Of a stretch of 64,000 bases of DNA, positions 10,198-18,186 are shown piece by piece (within the stretch, counting starts at the first letter, position 1; each line of letters opens with the position of its first letter). Made by a program: the position numbers and the translations under genes. Below the pieces are notes generated by a model that was not told the origin of the DNA, did not search any database, and saw only the letters and a program-made list of their open reading frames with translations. The stretch spans positions 1 to 64,000 of the forward strand of contig NZ_JANQIM010000033.1 in NCBI RefSeq assembly GCF_028282165.1, written 5' to 3'. The stretch is from Winogradskyella sp. (GTDB lineage: Bacteria > Bacteroidota > Bacteroidia > Flavobacteriales > Flavobacteriaceae).

Positions 10198-10557
10198 ATG
10201 GCACAACACAATGAACTTGGCAAAAAAGGCGAACAATTAGCAATCGAGTATCTTATTGAAAAAAACTACGCTATTATTGAGCGTAATTATCGATTTGAAA
10301 AAGCTGAAGTAGATATCATTGCCCAAAAAGAAGATATTTTGGCTATAGTTGAGGTGAAAACACGTTCTACGGCAGATTTTGGGAATCCACAAGATTTTGT
10401 AAAGCCTAAACAGATTAAAAATTTAGTCAAGGCGGTTAATGAATATGTAGTTGAAAACGATCTGGATGTTGAAGTTCGGTTTGATATAGTTGCTATTGTA
10501 AAAGAAAAAGAAGATTTTAAAATAGAGCATCTAGAGAATGCTTTCTATCATTTTTAG
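10198..10557 (+). CDS. YraN/UPF0102 family endonuclease-like protein
   Basis: The 119-residue protein has the complete small-nuclease fold of the UPF0102 family. GKKGEQLAIEYLIEKNYAI is followed by a PD-(D/E)xK-like centre (AEVDIIAQ, then VEVKTRS). Relatives resemble Holliday-junction resolvases, and their exact cellular substrate is not settled. Its last four bases overlap the end of the convergent membrane-protein gene. It starts at an ATG just after an AT-rich leader. Confidence 0.92.
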   Translation: MAQHNELGKKGEQLAIEYLIEKNYAIIERNYRFEKAEVDIIAQKEDILAIVEVKTRSTADFGNPQDFVKPKQIKNLVKAVNEYVVENDLDVEVRFDIVAIVKEKEDFKIEHLENAFYHF

Positions 10558-10892
10558 AGATAAATATTGGTGATAACAACTAAAAGGCTATAAAAAAGTA
10601 CATTTACTATTTTATCTTTAGTGTCTAGGGATAAAAACCTTTTCATTTCTTTTTTAAGCACATTGAAAGTTAAAACGATACTTACAAACACCACACTCAG
10701 TCCTGTAAACCAATAGAGAGATTCAGGATAAGGTAATGTTACATTTGTTACTAATAAAAGGATAAGAAGAACACCAGCAATCAGAACTCGTTTTTCTGAG
10801 CTAGCACTCAAATTATTTCTCAATAAAATAGTATTGATTTTTGATACAATTAGGGCAATAACAGCTGCTAATAAAACTATAGTAAATATCAT
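10554..10892 (-). CDS. small membrane protein, unknown function
   Basis: The 112 residues are strongly hydrophobic with three or four membrane segments (IFTIVLLAAVIALIVS, VLIAGVLLILLLVTNV, LYWFTGLSVVFVSIVLTF, IVNVLFYSLLVVITNIYL) and a short basic loop KKEMKRF. I recognise no family. It is the last gene of the yicC-gmk-nadD strand, 66 nt after nadD, and may be co-transcribed with it. Confidence 0.6.
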   Translation of the reverse strand: MIFTIVLLAAVIALIVSKINTILLRNNLSASSEKRVLIAGVLLILLLVTNVTLPYPESLYWFTGLSVVFVSIVLTFNVLKKEMKRFLSLDTKDKIVNVLFYSLLVVITNIYL

Positions 10893-10958
10893 CTCTTTTT
10901 CAATCTTTGTTTTAGTTAAAATTAGTTATTCTTTTGAAAAGAAAAGAAACTGTTTTTG

Positions 10959-11549
10959 TTAAATTTTAAAATGCCTATAAAAGTTCATTTCATCTATATA
11001 ATCCCACACATTATCGGATAACATAGGGCGAATACTTCTACCAGCTTTAATTTCTTTTCTTATAAACGTAGAAGACAGCTCTATTATTGGAGCAGAAATG
11101 TTAAAAATTTTTGGATGGTTATTAAAACGGGTTTCGACCTTTCCTTCAGACAATCTAGGATAAACATAAATATTATGATTTTCTAAAATGAATTCGTAGT
11201 TTTTCCACTTATGAAAGCTCTTTAAGTTATCTTCTCCCATAATCAAGGCAAAATCATACCGAGGGAATTTTTCATATAAATAAGCGAGCGTGTCAATTGT
11301 ATAATTGGGCTGTTTTAAGCCAAATTCAATATCGCTTGGGCATAACTTGGTATAATCTTTTGTCGCACGATAAACCATCTCTAGTCTTTGATGGTTATCT
11401 AGTAGGCTACTTTTTTTCTTAAAGGGACTTTGAGGGGTTACAACAAACCAAACTTGGTCTAAATTACTATGTTCGGCCAAATGGTTAGCTATGATTAAGT
11501 GTCCTACATGTATGGGGTTAAATGTGCCAAAAAAGAGTCCAACCTTCAT
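10959..11549 (-). CDS. nadD: nicotinate-nucleotide adenylyltransferase
   Basis: The 196-residue enzyme joins ATP to nicotinate mononucleotide, the penultimate step of NAD synthesis. The N-terminal nucleotidyltransferase motif reads GLFFGTFNPIHVGHL, and the second signature is near the C-terminus (ISSTFIRKEI-like, here LSSTFIRKEIKAGRSIRPM). Length is typical. The gene starts 2 nt after gmk and is certainly in its operon. Confidence 0.97.
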   Translation of the reverse strand: MKVGLFFGTFNPIHVGHLIIANHLAEHSNLDQVWFVVTPQSPFKKKSSLLDNHQRLEMVYRATKDYTKLCPSDIEFGLKQPNYTIDTLAYLYEKFPRYDFALIMGEDNLKSFHKWKNYEFILENHNIYVYPRLSEGKVETRFNNHPKIFNISAPIIELSSTFIRKEIKAGRSIRPMLSDNVWDYIDEMNFYRHFKI

Positions 11550-11551
11550 AA

Positions 11552-12139
11552 TTATTCATTTACAAAATCAGAAACCAATTGATATGCATGCTCTAACGCA
11601 TGGTCTAAATTAGAGTTAACAACAATAACATCAAATAGGGGGGCTGTAGCCAACTCTGCAGGAGCTTTGGCTACGCGCATACTTATCTTGTCTTCACTTT
11701 CCTCACCACGTTCCTTTAAGCGTCTAACCAATTCATTTAAATCAGGTGGCTTTACAAATACAGCTAGAGTTTCCTCAGGAAATTTGCGTTTTATTCTTAA
11801 ACCACCAGAAACATCAATATCAAAAATGACATGTTTCCCTTTTGCCCATATACGTTCTACTTCAGACTTTAATGTACCATAAAAATTATCCCTGTAAACC
11901 TCTTCCCATTCTAAAAACTCATCAGCCTTTATCTTGTTCTTAAACTCTTTAAGAGATAAATAGTAATAATCCTTTCCATGTTGCTCATTTCCACGTTTTT
12001 TCCTAGAAGTCGCAGAAATAGAAAACTCTAAATTAAGTTCTTCTTGTTTTAACAAATGGCGTACAATTGTCGTTTTTCCAGAACCCGAAGGGGCTGAAAA
12101 GACAATGAGTTTACCTTGTTTATTTGTTTTTTTTGACAC
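11552..12139 (-). CDS. gmk: guanylate kinase
   Basis: The 195-residue kinase converts GMP to GDP. The P-loop is SAPSGSGKTTIV at residues ~15-26, and the GMP-binding region SATSRKKRGNEQHGKDYYYLS follows. Length is standard. It lies between yicC (16-nt gap) and nadD (2-nt gap), the usual order in Flavobacteriaceae. Confidence 0.97.
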   Translation of the reverse strand: MSKKTNKQGKLIVFSAPSGSGKTTIVRHLLKQEELNLEFSISATSRKKRGNEQHGKDYYYLSLKEFKNKIKADEFLEWEEVYRDNFYGTLKSEVERIWAKGKHVIFDIDVSGGLRIKRKFPEETLAVFVKPPDLNELVRRLKERGEESEDKISMRVAKAPAELATAPLFDVIVVNSNLDHALEHAYQLVSDFVNE

Positions 12140-12155
12140 TAAGTTTTTGTTTTGG

Positions 12156-13013
12156 TTAGAGTACGTTCAACAATTGTTCCTTAATTTTTTCGAGTTCATC
12201 CTTCATTTGTACCACTAGTTTTTGCATAGGAGCGTAGTTGGATTTTGAACCTATTGTATTTATTTCCCTCCCTATTTCCTGAGAGATAAAACCAAGCTTT
12301 TTTCCGTTAGAATCGCTAGATTTCAAAGCTTTGGTAAAATAATCCAAATGATTATCAAGTCTCACTTTCTCTTCGGTAATGTCAAACTTTTCTATGTAGT
12401 AAACCAGTTCTTGTTCAAAACGATTTTCATCTACTTTTTCCTTTATTTCTGCAATGCCTTTTTCTAATCGAGCTCTAACGCCTTCGATACGCTCAGGATC
12501 CATGTCAATAACGTTTTCTAGTAATTGTTTTAAAGTAGCAATCCTTTCTAAAAAATCTTGTTTTAATATTTTACCTTCATCTTCTCTATACGCTACAATT
12601 TTAGAAATGGCATCTTTAATACCATTGGCAATGACGTTCCATTCTTCTTCATCAATATCATCGCGTTCTGTAGTTACGGCATCTGGTAAACGGATGGCCA
12701 TTTTTAGTAATTCAGTCGTATCTCCATCAACAACATCCTTGAGTTGTTTTATATACTCTTTAACAACTGTTTTGTTGATTTTTGAACTTGTATCCTCTCC
12801 GGTAATTTCTACATATAGTGAAAAATCGATCTTTCCTCTAATAAGATGTTTAGCAATGTCTTTTCTGATGTCAAGCTCTTTGGCACGGTACATCGATGGC
12901 ATCCTAGCATTGACATCTAAATTCTTACTGTTCAGGGATTTTAACTCGATAGATATTTTTTTGGTAGGGAGCTGTAAAACAGACTTCCCGTAACCCGTCA
13001 TGGACTGTATCAT
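12156..13013 (-). CDS. YicC/YloC-family endoribonuclease
   Basis: The 285-residue protein begins MIQSMTGYGKS, the invariant start of the YicC family, and ends with IGREINTIGSKSN and a coiled C-terminus typical of DUF1732. E. coli YicC is an endoribonuclease linked to sRNA turnover. An upstream ATG at 13040 is in frame, but a -7 box lies across it, so translation must start at 13013. It heads the yicC-gmk-nadD operon. Confidence 0.93.
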   Translation of the reverse strand: MIQSMTGYGKSVLQLPTKKISIELKSLNSKNLDVNARMPSMYRAKELDIRKDIAKHLIRGKIDFSLYVEITGEDTSSKINKTVVKEYIKQLKDVVDGDTTELLKMAIRLPDAVTTERDDIDEEEWNVIANGIKDAISKIVAYREDEGKILKQDFLERIATLKQLLENVIDMDPERIEGVRARLEKGIAEIKEKVDENRFEQELVYYIEKFDITEEKVRLDNHLDYFTKALKSSDSNGKKLGFISQEIGREINTIGSKSNYAPMQKLVVQMKDELEKIKEQLLNVL

Positions 13014-13037
13014 TAATATGATGCGATTAAAGTTGCG

Positions 13038-13066
13038 CAAAGGTACAAAATAGATTTGGCATCAAA
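13038..13066 (-). promoter_or_regulatory. promoter of the yicC-gmk-nadD operon
   Basis: On the minus strand TTTG (13066-13063) is followed after 17 nt by TACCTTTG (13045-13038), a full match to the flavobacterial TTG-N17-23-TAnnTTTG promoter. It ends 24 nt before the YicC ATG. Confidence 0.65.
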
Positions 13067-13089
13067 TGATTGTTAAATCATTGTAAAGT

Positions 13090-13105
13090 ATTATGCGTGC
13101 ATAAT
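13090..13105. promoter_or_regulatory. palindromic operator candidate ATTATGC-GT-GCATAAT
   Basis: ATTATGCGTGCATAAT is a perfect 7+2+7 palindrome in the 131-nt divergent gap between yicC and the thioesterase gene. It sits directly upstream of the thioesterase -7 box. A near-identical site occurs at 54403-54418. Confidence 0.5.
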
Positions 13106-13113
13106 ATTTTTTC

Positions 13114-13121
13114 TAACTTTG
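13114..13121 (+). promoter_or_regulatory. -7 box of the thioesterase gene
   Basis: TAACTTTG, an exact TAnnTTTG match, lies 23 nt before the ATG. The spacer and -33 area are occupied by the palindrome at 13090-13105. Confidence 0.5.
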
Positions 13122-13144
13122 CCACATAGTTATAAGATAAAAAA

Positions 13145-13633
13145 ATGTACAAAAAACAATTTGAAATACGGTGGAGCGATGTTGATGCTAATGGTCATTT
13201 GGCCAATTCTGCTTATACTAATTTTATGAGTCATGCAAGGATGTCCTTTTTTGGCGAACATGGTTTCTCGATGCCAGAAATTAGAAAATATAATGTTGGT
13301 CCTGTAGTCTTCTACGAACATATGTACTATTTTAAAGAATCCTTTATTGGTGCGCCAATAACTGTCACTATTGAGGTTTCTGGTTTAAGCGAAGACGGTA
13401 TGCTGTTTATGTTTAAACATGATTTTTATAACGAAAATGGAGATAATCTTGCTTATTGTGAAATGCAAGGTGCTTGGATAGATTTAAAGGCTCGAAAACT
13501 TACAGCCTTACCAAAACCATTACTTAGTTTAGCAGAAAAATTCCCAAAATCTGAAGATTTTAAAATTCTTACTAAAGCCGATACTAGGAAACATGGCGTA
13601 CAACCAAAACCTTTAAGTGTGCAAACTATTTAA
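13145..13633 (+). CDS. acyl-CoA thioesterase, 4HBT hotdog fold
   Basis: The 162-residue protein carries the 4-hydroxybenzoyl-CoA thioesterase signature FEIRWSDVDANGHLANSAYTNF, with the catalytic-type Asp in WSDVDANGH. A hotdog core follows (FKESFIGAPITVTIEVSG). It probably hydrolyses a cytosolic acyl-CoA; chain length is unknown. Its 3' end overlaps the convergent acetyltransferase gene by 8 nt. Confidence 0.9.
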   Translation: MYKKQFEIRWSDVDANGHLANSAYTNFMSHARMSFFGEHGFSMPEIRKYNVGPVVFYEHMYYFKESFIGAPITVTIEVSGLSEDGMLFMFKHDFYNENGDNLAYCEMQGAWIDLKARKLTALPKPLLSLAEKFPKSEDFKILTKADTRKHGVQPKPLSVQTI

Positions 13634-14756
13634 ATGGCTGATGCTGTTTAAAAGATTTTATTTGCACATTTTTTATAAAAGGCTTTAAAACCTGATTTGG
13701 CAAATAGTGTTTGTGTTTACAGTAACAAGTTAATGTCTTAGGTTGTGCCCCTAATGTACTCTTAATCTCAGAAGCCGTTCTACCTAGATTAATTTGAGTG
13801 GATTTTGTTTCGATACCTATCCTTACATAGTCATTTAAGATTCTCGGATAGATCGCATAGGTTTTGTTGTTAGAGTAGTCAATACCTATAAAATGTGCAT
13901 CGAGATGATCACCATTTTGCATAGCGGATAAAAATCCAACCAATTGATTATTTAAGAAATAGCCTTTTACAATGAACTTATCTTTATAGGTGCTTTTAAG
14001 ATGTATATAAGTGTCTAGGTTTAAGATTTGAGCATTAAAGTCCGCATTGTCAATAGTATTTTGGTACAGTGCCTGAAGCTCATCTTTATGCTTTTTTATA
14101 TCATCTTCGCTAAAAAGTTTAGCCTCTAGCGCTTCACTTTTAGCATCAGCTCTATTGGCCTTAACTCTATACTTGGATTTTAATGCATTGGTATAGTCAT
14201 TGAAGGATTGCCATTCTGGTCTTAAATAGATTATCATGTTTGACTCTACGTGCATAGAAGCATAATCGAATGATTTTAAATGGTCAGTAATATAGAGCGA
14301 CTCGTCTTCAAAATCCTTTATGAAAATGGCATGAAGCCGTTTGCATCTATACAACCTCTTTACAGTCTTCGCAATAGCAATAAATGTTTCTACTTTTGGT
14401 TCTCCATCTTTTAAAAATGTACCATACTCACCGCTCAAAAAGACATTGCCGCAAAACAGAACCTTTATGCTGTTTTTGCAAAACATGTTATTGACTATTC
14501 GCCTTAACTTAGGCCACATCTTAATATTCTTGGTAATGGTTTCGATACCTATGGTCACCAATTGTGTATTGGCAAATGCTACGGCTTCATTGTCTTTTAG
14601 TATAAGGATGTAGTTAAATGCTATATCCGTATTGGCAAGTTCAAATGCTTTTAAAAACTCAGGCGAATAGTAAATATTTGTGGTGCAATTAAGACTATCC
14701 CAATAGTGTTTTGGGATATCGTCTACGGCCCGAAATATTTTGGAAGTTAAGGTCAA
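13626..14756 (-). CDS. FemAB/BioF2-like GNAT acyltransferase
   Basis: The 376-residue protein looks like the two-lobed GNAT family proteins of Flavobacteriaceae that resemble FemAB-type ligases. An N-terminal lobe carries YYSPEFLKAFE. The C-terminal lobe carries KGYFLNNQLVGFLSAMQNGDHLDAHFIGIDY and ends INLGRTASEIKSTLGAQPK. No signal peptide or membrane segment is seen, so it acts in the cytosol. The substrate is unknown. Its start lies 2 nt from the end of the EamA exporter gene on the same strand, which suggests an operon arsC-like/eamA/acyltransferase. Confidence 0.75.
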   Translation of the reverse strand: MTLTSKIFRAVDDIPKHYWDSLNCTTNIYYSPEFLKAFELANTDIAFNYILILKDNEAVAFANTQLVTIGIETITKNIKMWPKLRRIVNNMFCKNSIKVLFCGNVFLSGEYGTFLKDGEPKVETFIAIAKTVKRLYRCKRLHAIFIKDFEDESLYITDHLKSFDYASMHVESNMIIYLRPEWQSFNDYTNALKSKYRVKANRADAKSEALEAKLFSEDDIKKHKDELQALYQNTIDNADFNAQILNLDTYIHLKSTYKDKFIVKGYFLNNQLVGFLSAMQNGDHLDAHFIGIDYSNNKTYAIYPRILNDYVRIGIETKSTQINLGRTASEIKSTLGAQPKTLTCYCKHKHYLPNQVLKPFIKNVQIKSFKQHQPFK

Positions 14757-14758
14757 AC

Positions 14759-15649
14759 TTAAACTTTTTTAGGTTTAATAGATACAATATACACACCAGA
14801 AAAGATTAAGGCCATAGCAATAACTTTAATAACATCGATAGCATCTACACCCATAATAATGGCAAAAAGCCCAGCAATTACAGGTTGCAAATAGATAAAA
14901 ACACCGACTGTAGATGCTTTTAGTTTACTCAAGGCAAAAGGATTTAAAATGTAGGTTGCAAAAGTCGCACCTACAATTACAAAACCTACTGAGAACGACA
15001 CATAGGGCGTAAAGGTCTCCCATTGAATATCCGATAATTCATTATATCCAAAAGGGACGACCATAAAAAAGCCAAAAAGGAACAACCATTTTATGAATGT
15101 AAACGGATGATACTTTTTGGTCAACTGTTTTATTAAGATTATATAGATACTGTATGAAATGGCATTAATAAAAATAAAAGTATTACCTAAAATCACATTA
15201 TCGCCACTTCGAGTCGATTTACCATAAACTGTAAGCACTAATGCGCCACATAGTGCCAAGAATATACCGATGACCTTTAACGCAGTTACTTTTTCATTTA
15301 GGATGACCGCTGAAAGGATTAAGATAATAACAGGAGTAATCGTTACGATGGCAGAAGCATGTATAGGTGTAGTAAGCTCCAAACCTTTTAAGAACAATAG
15401 CATGTTAATGACCACCCCAAAAACTGCAGCAACGAAAAATCGAAAATAGTCTTTACGTTCAATTTTTTCTCTAGGTAATAGAAAGCTAAAAAGCCAAAAC
15501 AGAATAGCAGCTCCTCCTACTCTTAATACAACGAAAGCAAAAGGTTTAATGTAATTTTCATTCATAACGACCTTCGCAAAGGTGTAGTTGAGCCCATATA
15601 ATACTTGTACCATAAACAGCGCAAATATGGCAAATGCTCTACTGTTCAT
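14759..15649 (-). CDS. EamA-family (DMT) transporter
   Basis: The 296-residue protein has ten hydrophobic segments arranged as two EamA repeats, beginning FAIFALFMVQVLYGLNYTFAKVVM and ending IAMALIFSGVYIVSIKPKK. Members export metabolites or amino acids across the inner membrane; the cargo cannot be told. The first codons overlap the end of the upstream ArsC-like gene by 11 nt, so the two are translationally linked. Confidence 0.93.
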   Translation of the reverse strand: MNSRAFAIFALFMVQVLYGLNYTFAKVVMNENYIKPFAFVVLRVGGAAILFWLFSFLLPREKIERKDYFRFFVAAVFGVVINMLLFLKGLELTTPIHASAIVTITPVIILILSAVILNEKVTALKVIGIFLALCGALVLTVYGKSTRSGDNVILGNTFIFINAISYSIYIILIKQLTKKYHPFTFIKWLFLFGFFMVVPFGYNELSDIQWETFTPYVSFSVGFVIVGATFATYILNPFALSKLKASTVGVFIYLQPVIAGLFAIIMGVDAIDVIKVIAMALIFSGVYIVSIKPKKV

Positions 15650-15995
15650 GCATAGCTTGTTTTGCAGCTTCTACTGTTTTTTTGGAATTACCAATAAAAA
15701 TCTGATCTTGAAAAATGATTACAGGACGCTTTAAAAATGTATAATGCTTCAAGATATAGTTTTTATAGTCTTCTTCTGAAAGGGATTTGTTCTTTAAATC
15801 GAGTTCTTTGTAAAGCCTTGCACGTTTGCTAAATAAACTTTCATAGCTATCCGTTAAAGATCTCATTTCTTCAATTTGGTCTATAGTAATAGCTTCATTT
15901 TTTATATCCTGAAGCTGAAAATCATCTTGAAGTTCTAGTTCATTTATAATTCTAGTGCAAGTGTTGCATGTGCTTAGATAATACATTTTTGCCAT
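15639..15995 (-). CDS. ArsC/Spx-like thioredoxin-fold protein
   Basis: The 118-residue protein has the ArsC/Spx/MgsR fold: an N-terminal CxxC (STCNTCTR, Cys10 and Cys13), a helical middle, and the family LKRPVIIF motif near residue 90. Flavobacterial members of this group are often labelled arsenate reductase. No arsenic pump or regulator is nearby, so a redox role is just as likely. Met4 (MYYLST) is an alternative start. It heads the eamA/acyltransferase group. Confidence 0.85.
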   Translation of the reverse strand: MAKMYYLSTCNTCTRIINELELQDDFQLQDIKNEAITIDQIEEMRSLTDSYESLFSKRARLYKELDLKNKSLSEEDYKNYILKHYTFLKRPVIIFQDQIFIGNSKKTVEAAKQAMHEQ

Positions 15996-16076
15996 ATGAA
16001 ATCTAATTAAATTTAAGACTGCAAAGTAACCTTATTTCATGTGAAAAATAGTTACATTTAAGAAAAATATAATTCT

Positions 16077-17327
16077 ATGGAATATTATTCTATCGCTACG
16101 ATTCTAATTGTTCTGTCTGCTATTTTTGGGTACATCAATGTACGCTTTTTAAAGCTTCCTATTACTATAGGTCTTATGCTGATTACTATTGTTTTTACAA
16201 TGGTTTTAGTTGGGATAGCACAATTTGATAATACACTTTTGCTACGGGAAAAGGCGTTTATCAATAGCATAGATTTTGAGACGGTTTTATTGGATATTAT
16301 GTTAAGCTTCCTACTATTTGCAGGTGCTTTGCATACCAATTTTGATCAACTTAAAGTACAAAGAGGCCCTATATTAGCTTTTGCAACCCTTGGTGTTCTT
16401 GTGTCCACTTTTTTAGTCGGGATCATTATGTTCTATGTGTTGGGTTGGATCGGATTAGAGGTGACTTTCATAAATTGTTTGTTGTTCGGCGCCTTAATAT
16501 CTCCTACAGACCCTATAGCTGTTTTAGGTATTCTAAAAAAAGCAGGTGCACCCAAAAAATTAGAGACCAAGATTGTCGGCGAATCATTGTTTAATGATGG
16601 TGTTGGAGTAGTTGTATTTTTAACCATATTTGCCATTGCTGCAAAACCAAATGCCCCCGTAGAATTTTCTGATATTGCTACACTTTTTGGTCAGGAAGTC
16701 ATAGGAGGTTTAGCGTTGGGGTTGTTTTTAGGATGGATAACCTACCGTTTAATGAGATCCATAGATAATTATGAAATTGAGGTTATCCTTACGATTTCTG
16801 CGGTAATGGGTGGTACCATGCTAGCACATAAATTTCATTTATCTGCACCATTAGCCATGGTAACAGCCGGATTAATTGTAGGTAATGATACAGTACGCCA
16901 TACAGCAATGTCCGAAACTACCGAAGCCTATGTTGACAAATTCTGGGAGTTGATAGATGTACTTTTAAACACCATACTGTTCATTATGATCGGTATGGAG
17001 ATGTTGGTGCTAACCCTTGAAGGGAAATATATATATGCTGGTTTGTTGGCCATTCCGATTATTTTAATGTGCCGCTACATGTCACTATGGCTACCTATAA
17101 AATTCTTTGCAAAACGATTAGACTTTGTGCCCAAAACTAATTTAATCATGACCTGGGGAGGTTTACGAGGAGGTATATCAATTGCCTTGGCATTAAGTTT
17201 AACCCAAGAAATGCATAGAGAACTGTTTTTGGTCATTACGTATATTGTGGTAATTGTTTCCATTTTAGGGCAAGGTTTAACGGTAGAGCCTATAATTAAA
17301 CAAATAACAAAAAAGCAGACTAGTTGA
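16077..17327 (+). CDS. Na+/H+ antiporter, CPA1/NhaP type
   Basis: The 416-residue protein is a polytopic inner-membrane antiporter with about 12 helices. The ion-site region ESLFNDGVGVVVFL carries the conserved Asp of CPA1 antiporters. ALISPTDPIAVLGILKK and WGGLRGGISIALALSL, two family signatures, are both present. It would exchange Na+ for H+ for pH and salt homeostasis, as expected for a marine bacterium. No cytosolic regulatory tail is present. The 3' end overlaps the convergent lipoprotein gene by 8 nt. Confidence 0.95.
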   Translation: MEYYSIATILIVLSAIFGYINVRFLKLPITIGLMLITIVFTMVLVGIAQFDNTLLLREKAFINSIDFETVLLDIMLSFLLFAGALHTNFDQLKVQRGPILAFATLGVLVSTFLVGIIMFYVLGWIGLEVTFINCLLFGALISPTDPIAVLGILKKAGAPKKLETKIVGESLFNDGVGVVVFLTIFAIAAKPNAPVEFSDIATLFGQEVIGGLALGLFLGWITYRLMRSIDNYEIEVILTISAVMGGTMLAHKFHLSAPLAMVTAGLIVGNDTVRHTAMSETTEAYVDKFWELIDVLLNTILFIMIGMEMLVLTLEGKYIYAGLLAIPIILMCRYMSLWLPIKFFAKRLDFVPKTNLIMTWGGLRGGISIALALSLTQEMHRELFLVITYIVVIVSILGQGLTVEPIIKQITKKQTS

Positions 17328-18039
17328 GTTTTAAGTAAGGCTCCACCTCTTCAAACGGAATCACAAATTCTGTATAACCCTGATCGTAAGAGGCAATTTC
17401 ATAAACATTGTATAGTAAAACCAATCCGTCATCACTGTAGCCTATATTTTCAGGTAGTTGAAATGGTTTCCCAAAGAAAAAGTCTTCCATTCTTGCTGAC
17501 TCCTCTCTATTTTTCAGTGACTTTTCAAAATGGATTTTAGCTAAGGTTTTAAAGTCTTCTAGATTATTAATCATTTGATCTCGACTAAGTATGTCTCCAG
17601 TTTCAGCATTGAGATTTAAGAATGAAATTCTATCGTTCCCATGAGCGCCTCCTTGAAACTCATAAGTGCTAATTGCGATACTAATAATGGTTTCAGTTTG
17701 ATAGGTTTTTTCTGTCTCAATATGAAGCTCCCAAATAGCTTCTGAAGCTTCTGGAAAGTCGTTTTTAAAGTCTAAATACTCCTGGTTGAAATCCTTTAAG
17801 ATAGTTTCAAGATTCGACTTATTTATGGTATCACTTAGTGAAGCGACTATCGTTTCATCAATATGTGTGTTTATTTTTTTACTCAATTCATCGTTACCGG
17901 TTGCCCTATCAAGATTTGCAGATATCTGTGCTTCATAAGTGTTTTCAATAGCAACTGTAGCAAATGCTATGGCTTCATATTCAGATTTACAAGAATTCAA
18001 AAAACAAAAAAGTACCAAAATGAATGTAATGCGTTTCAC
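17320..18039 (-). CDS. DUF4163/DUF3298 lipoprotein (RsiV-like)
   Basis: The 239-residue protein begins with a lipoprotein signal ending FLNSCKSE (Cys16). The mature part matches the DUF4163-DUF3298 pair: IISIAISTYEFQGGAHGNDRISFLNLNAETGDIL in the middle and FVIPFEEVEPYL at the end. In Bacillus this unit binds lysozyme in the anti-sigma factor RsiV. Here there is no anti-sigma part, so the protein may bind a periplasmic ligand only. It is monocistronic. Confidence 0.85.
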   Translation of the reverse strand: MKRITFILVLFCFLNSCKSEYEAIAFATVAIENTYEAQISANLDRATGNDELSKKINTHIDETIVASLSDTINKSNLETILKDFNQEYLDFKNDFPEASEAIWELHIETEKTYQTETIISIAISTYEFQGGAHGNDRISFLNLNAETGDILSRDQMINNLEDFKTLAKIHFEKSLKNREESARMEDFFFGKPFQLPENIGYSDDGLVLLYNVYEIASYDQGYTEFVIPFEEVEPYLKLN

Positions 18040-18083
18040 AAGTAATAGATTTTAAGAAGGTTACTATAAAGGTATTACACAGA

Positions 18084-18114
18084 TTTGAATACAACGAATT
18101 ATGAGTTAAATTTG
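18084..18114 (+). promoter_or_regulatory. promoter of the cystathionine gamma-synthase gene
   Basis: TTTG at 18084-18087 is followed after 19 nt by TAAATTTG at 18107-18114, a complete match to the flavobacterial promoter. It implies a 5' untranslated region of roughly 65 nt. Confidence 0.65.
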
Positions 18115-18186
18115 TTGCTTTAAAAAACACCTTTTTGTAAAGTTTGTTTCTATACAACGTCTAAGGCATTTTAATTTAATCAAATT

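Noticed and set aside
12454..12993. 179-codon plus-strand frame inside yicC
   Set aside because: Antisense shadow of a well-supported YicC gene.
15639..15995. Arsenate resistance by the ArsC-like gene
   Set aside because: No arsenite pump, ArsR or related genes nearby, and the family includes Spx-like redox proteins.
18115..18186. Possible SAM-type riboswitch in the metB leader
   Set aside because: The leader is only about 65 nt and I could not fit the SAM-II pseudoknot consensus to it. An Infernal search would settle it.
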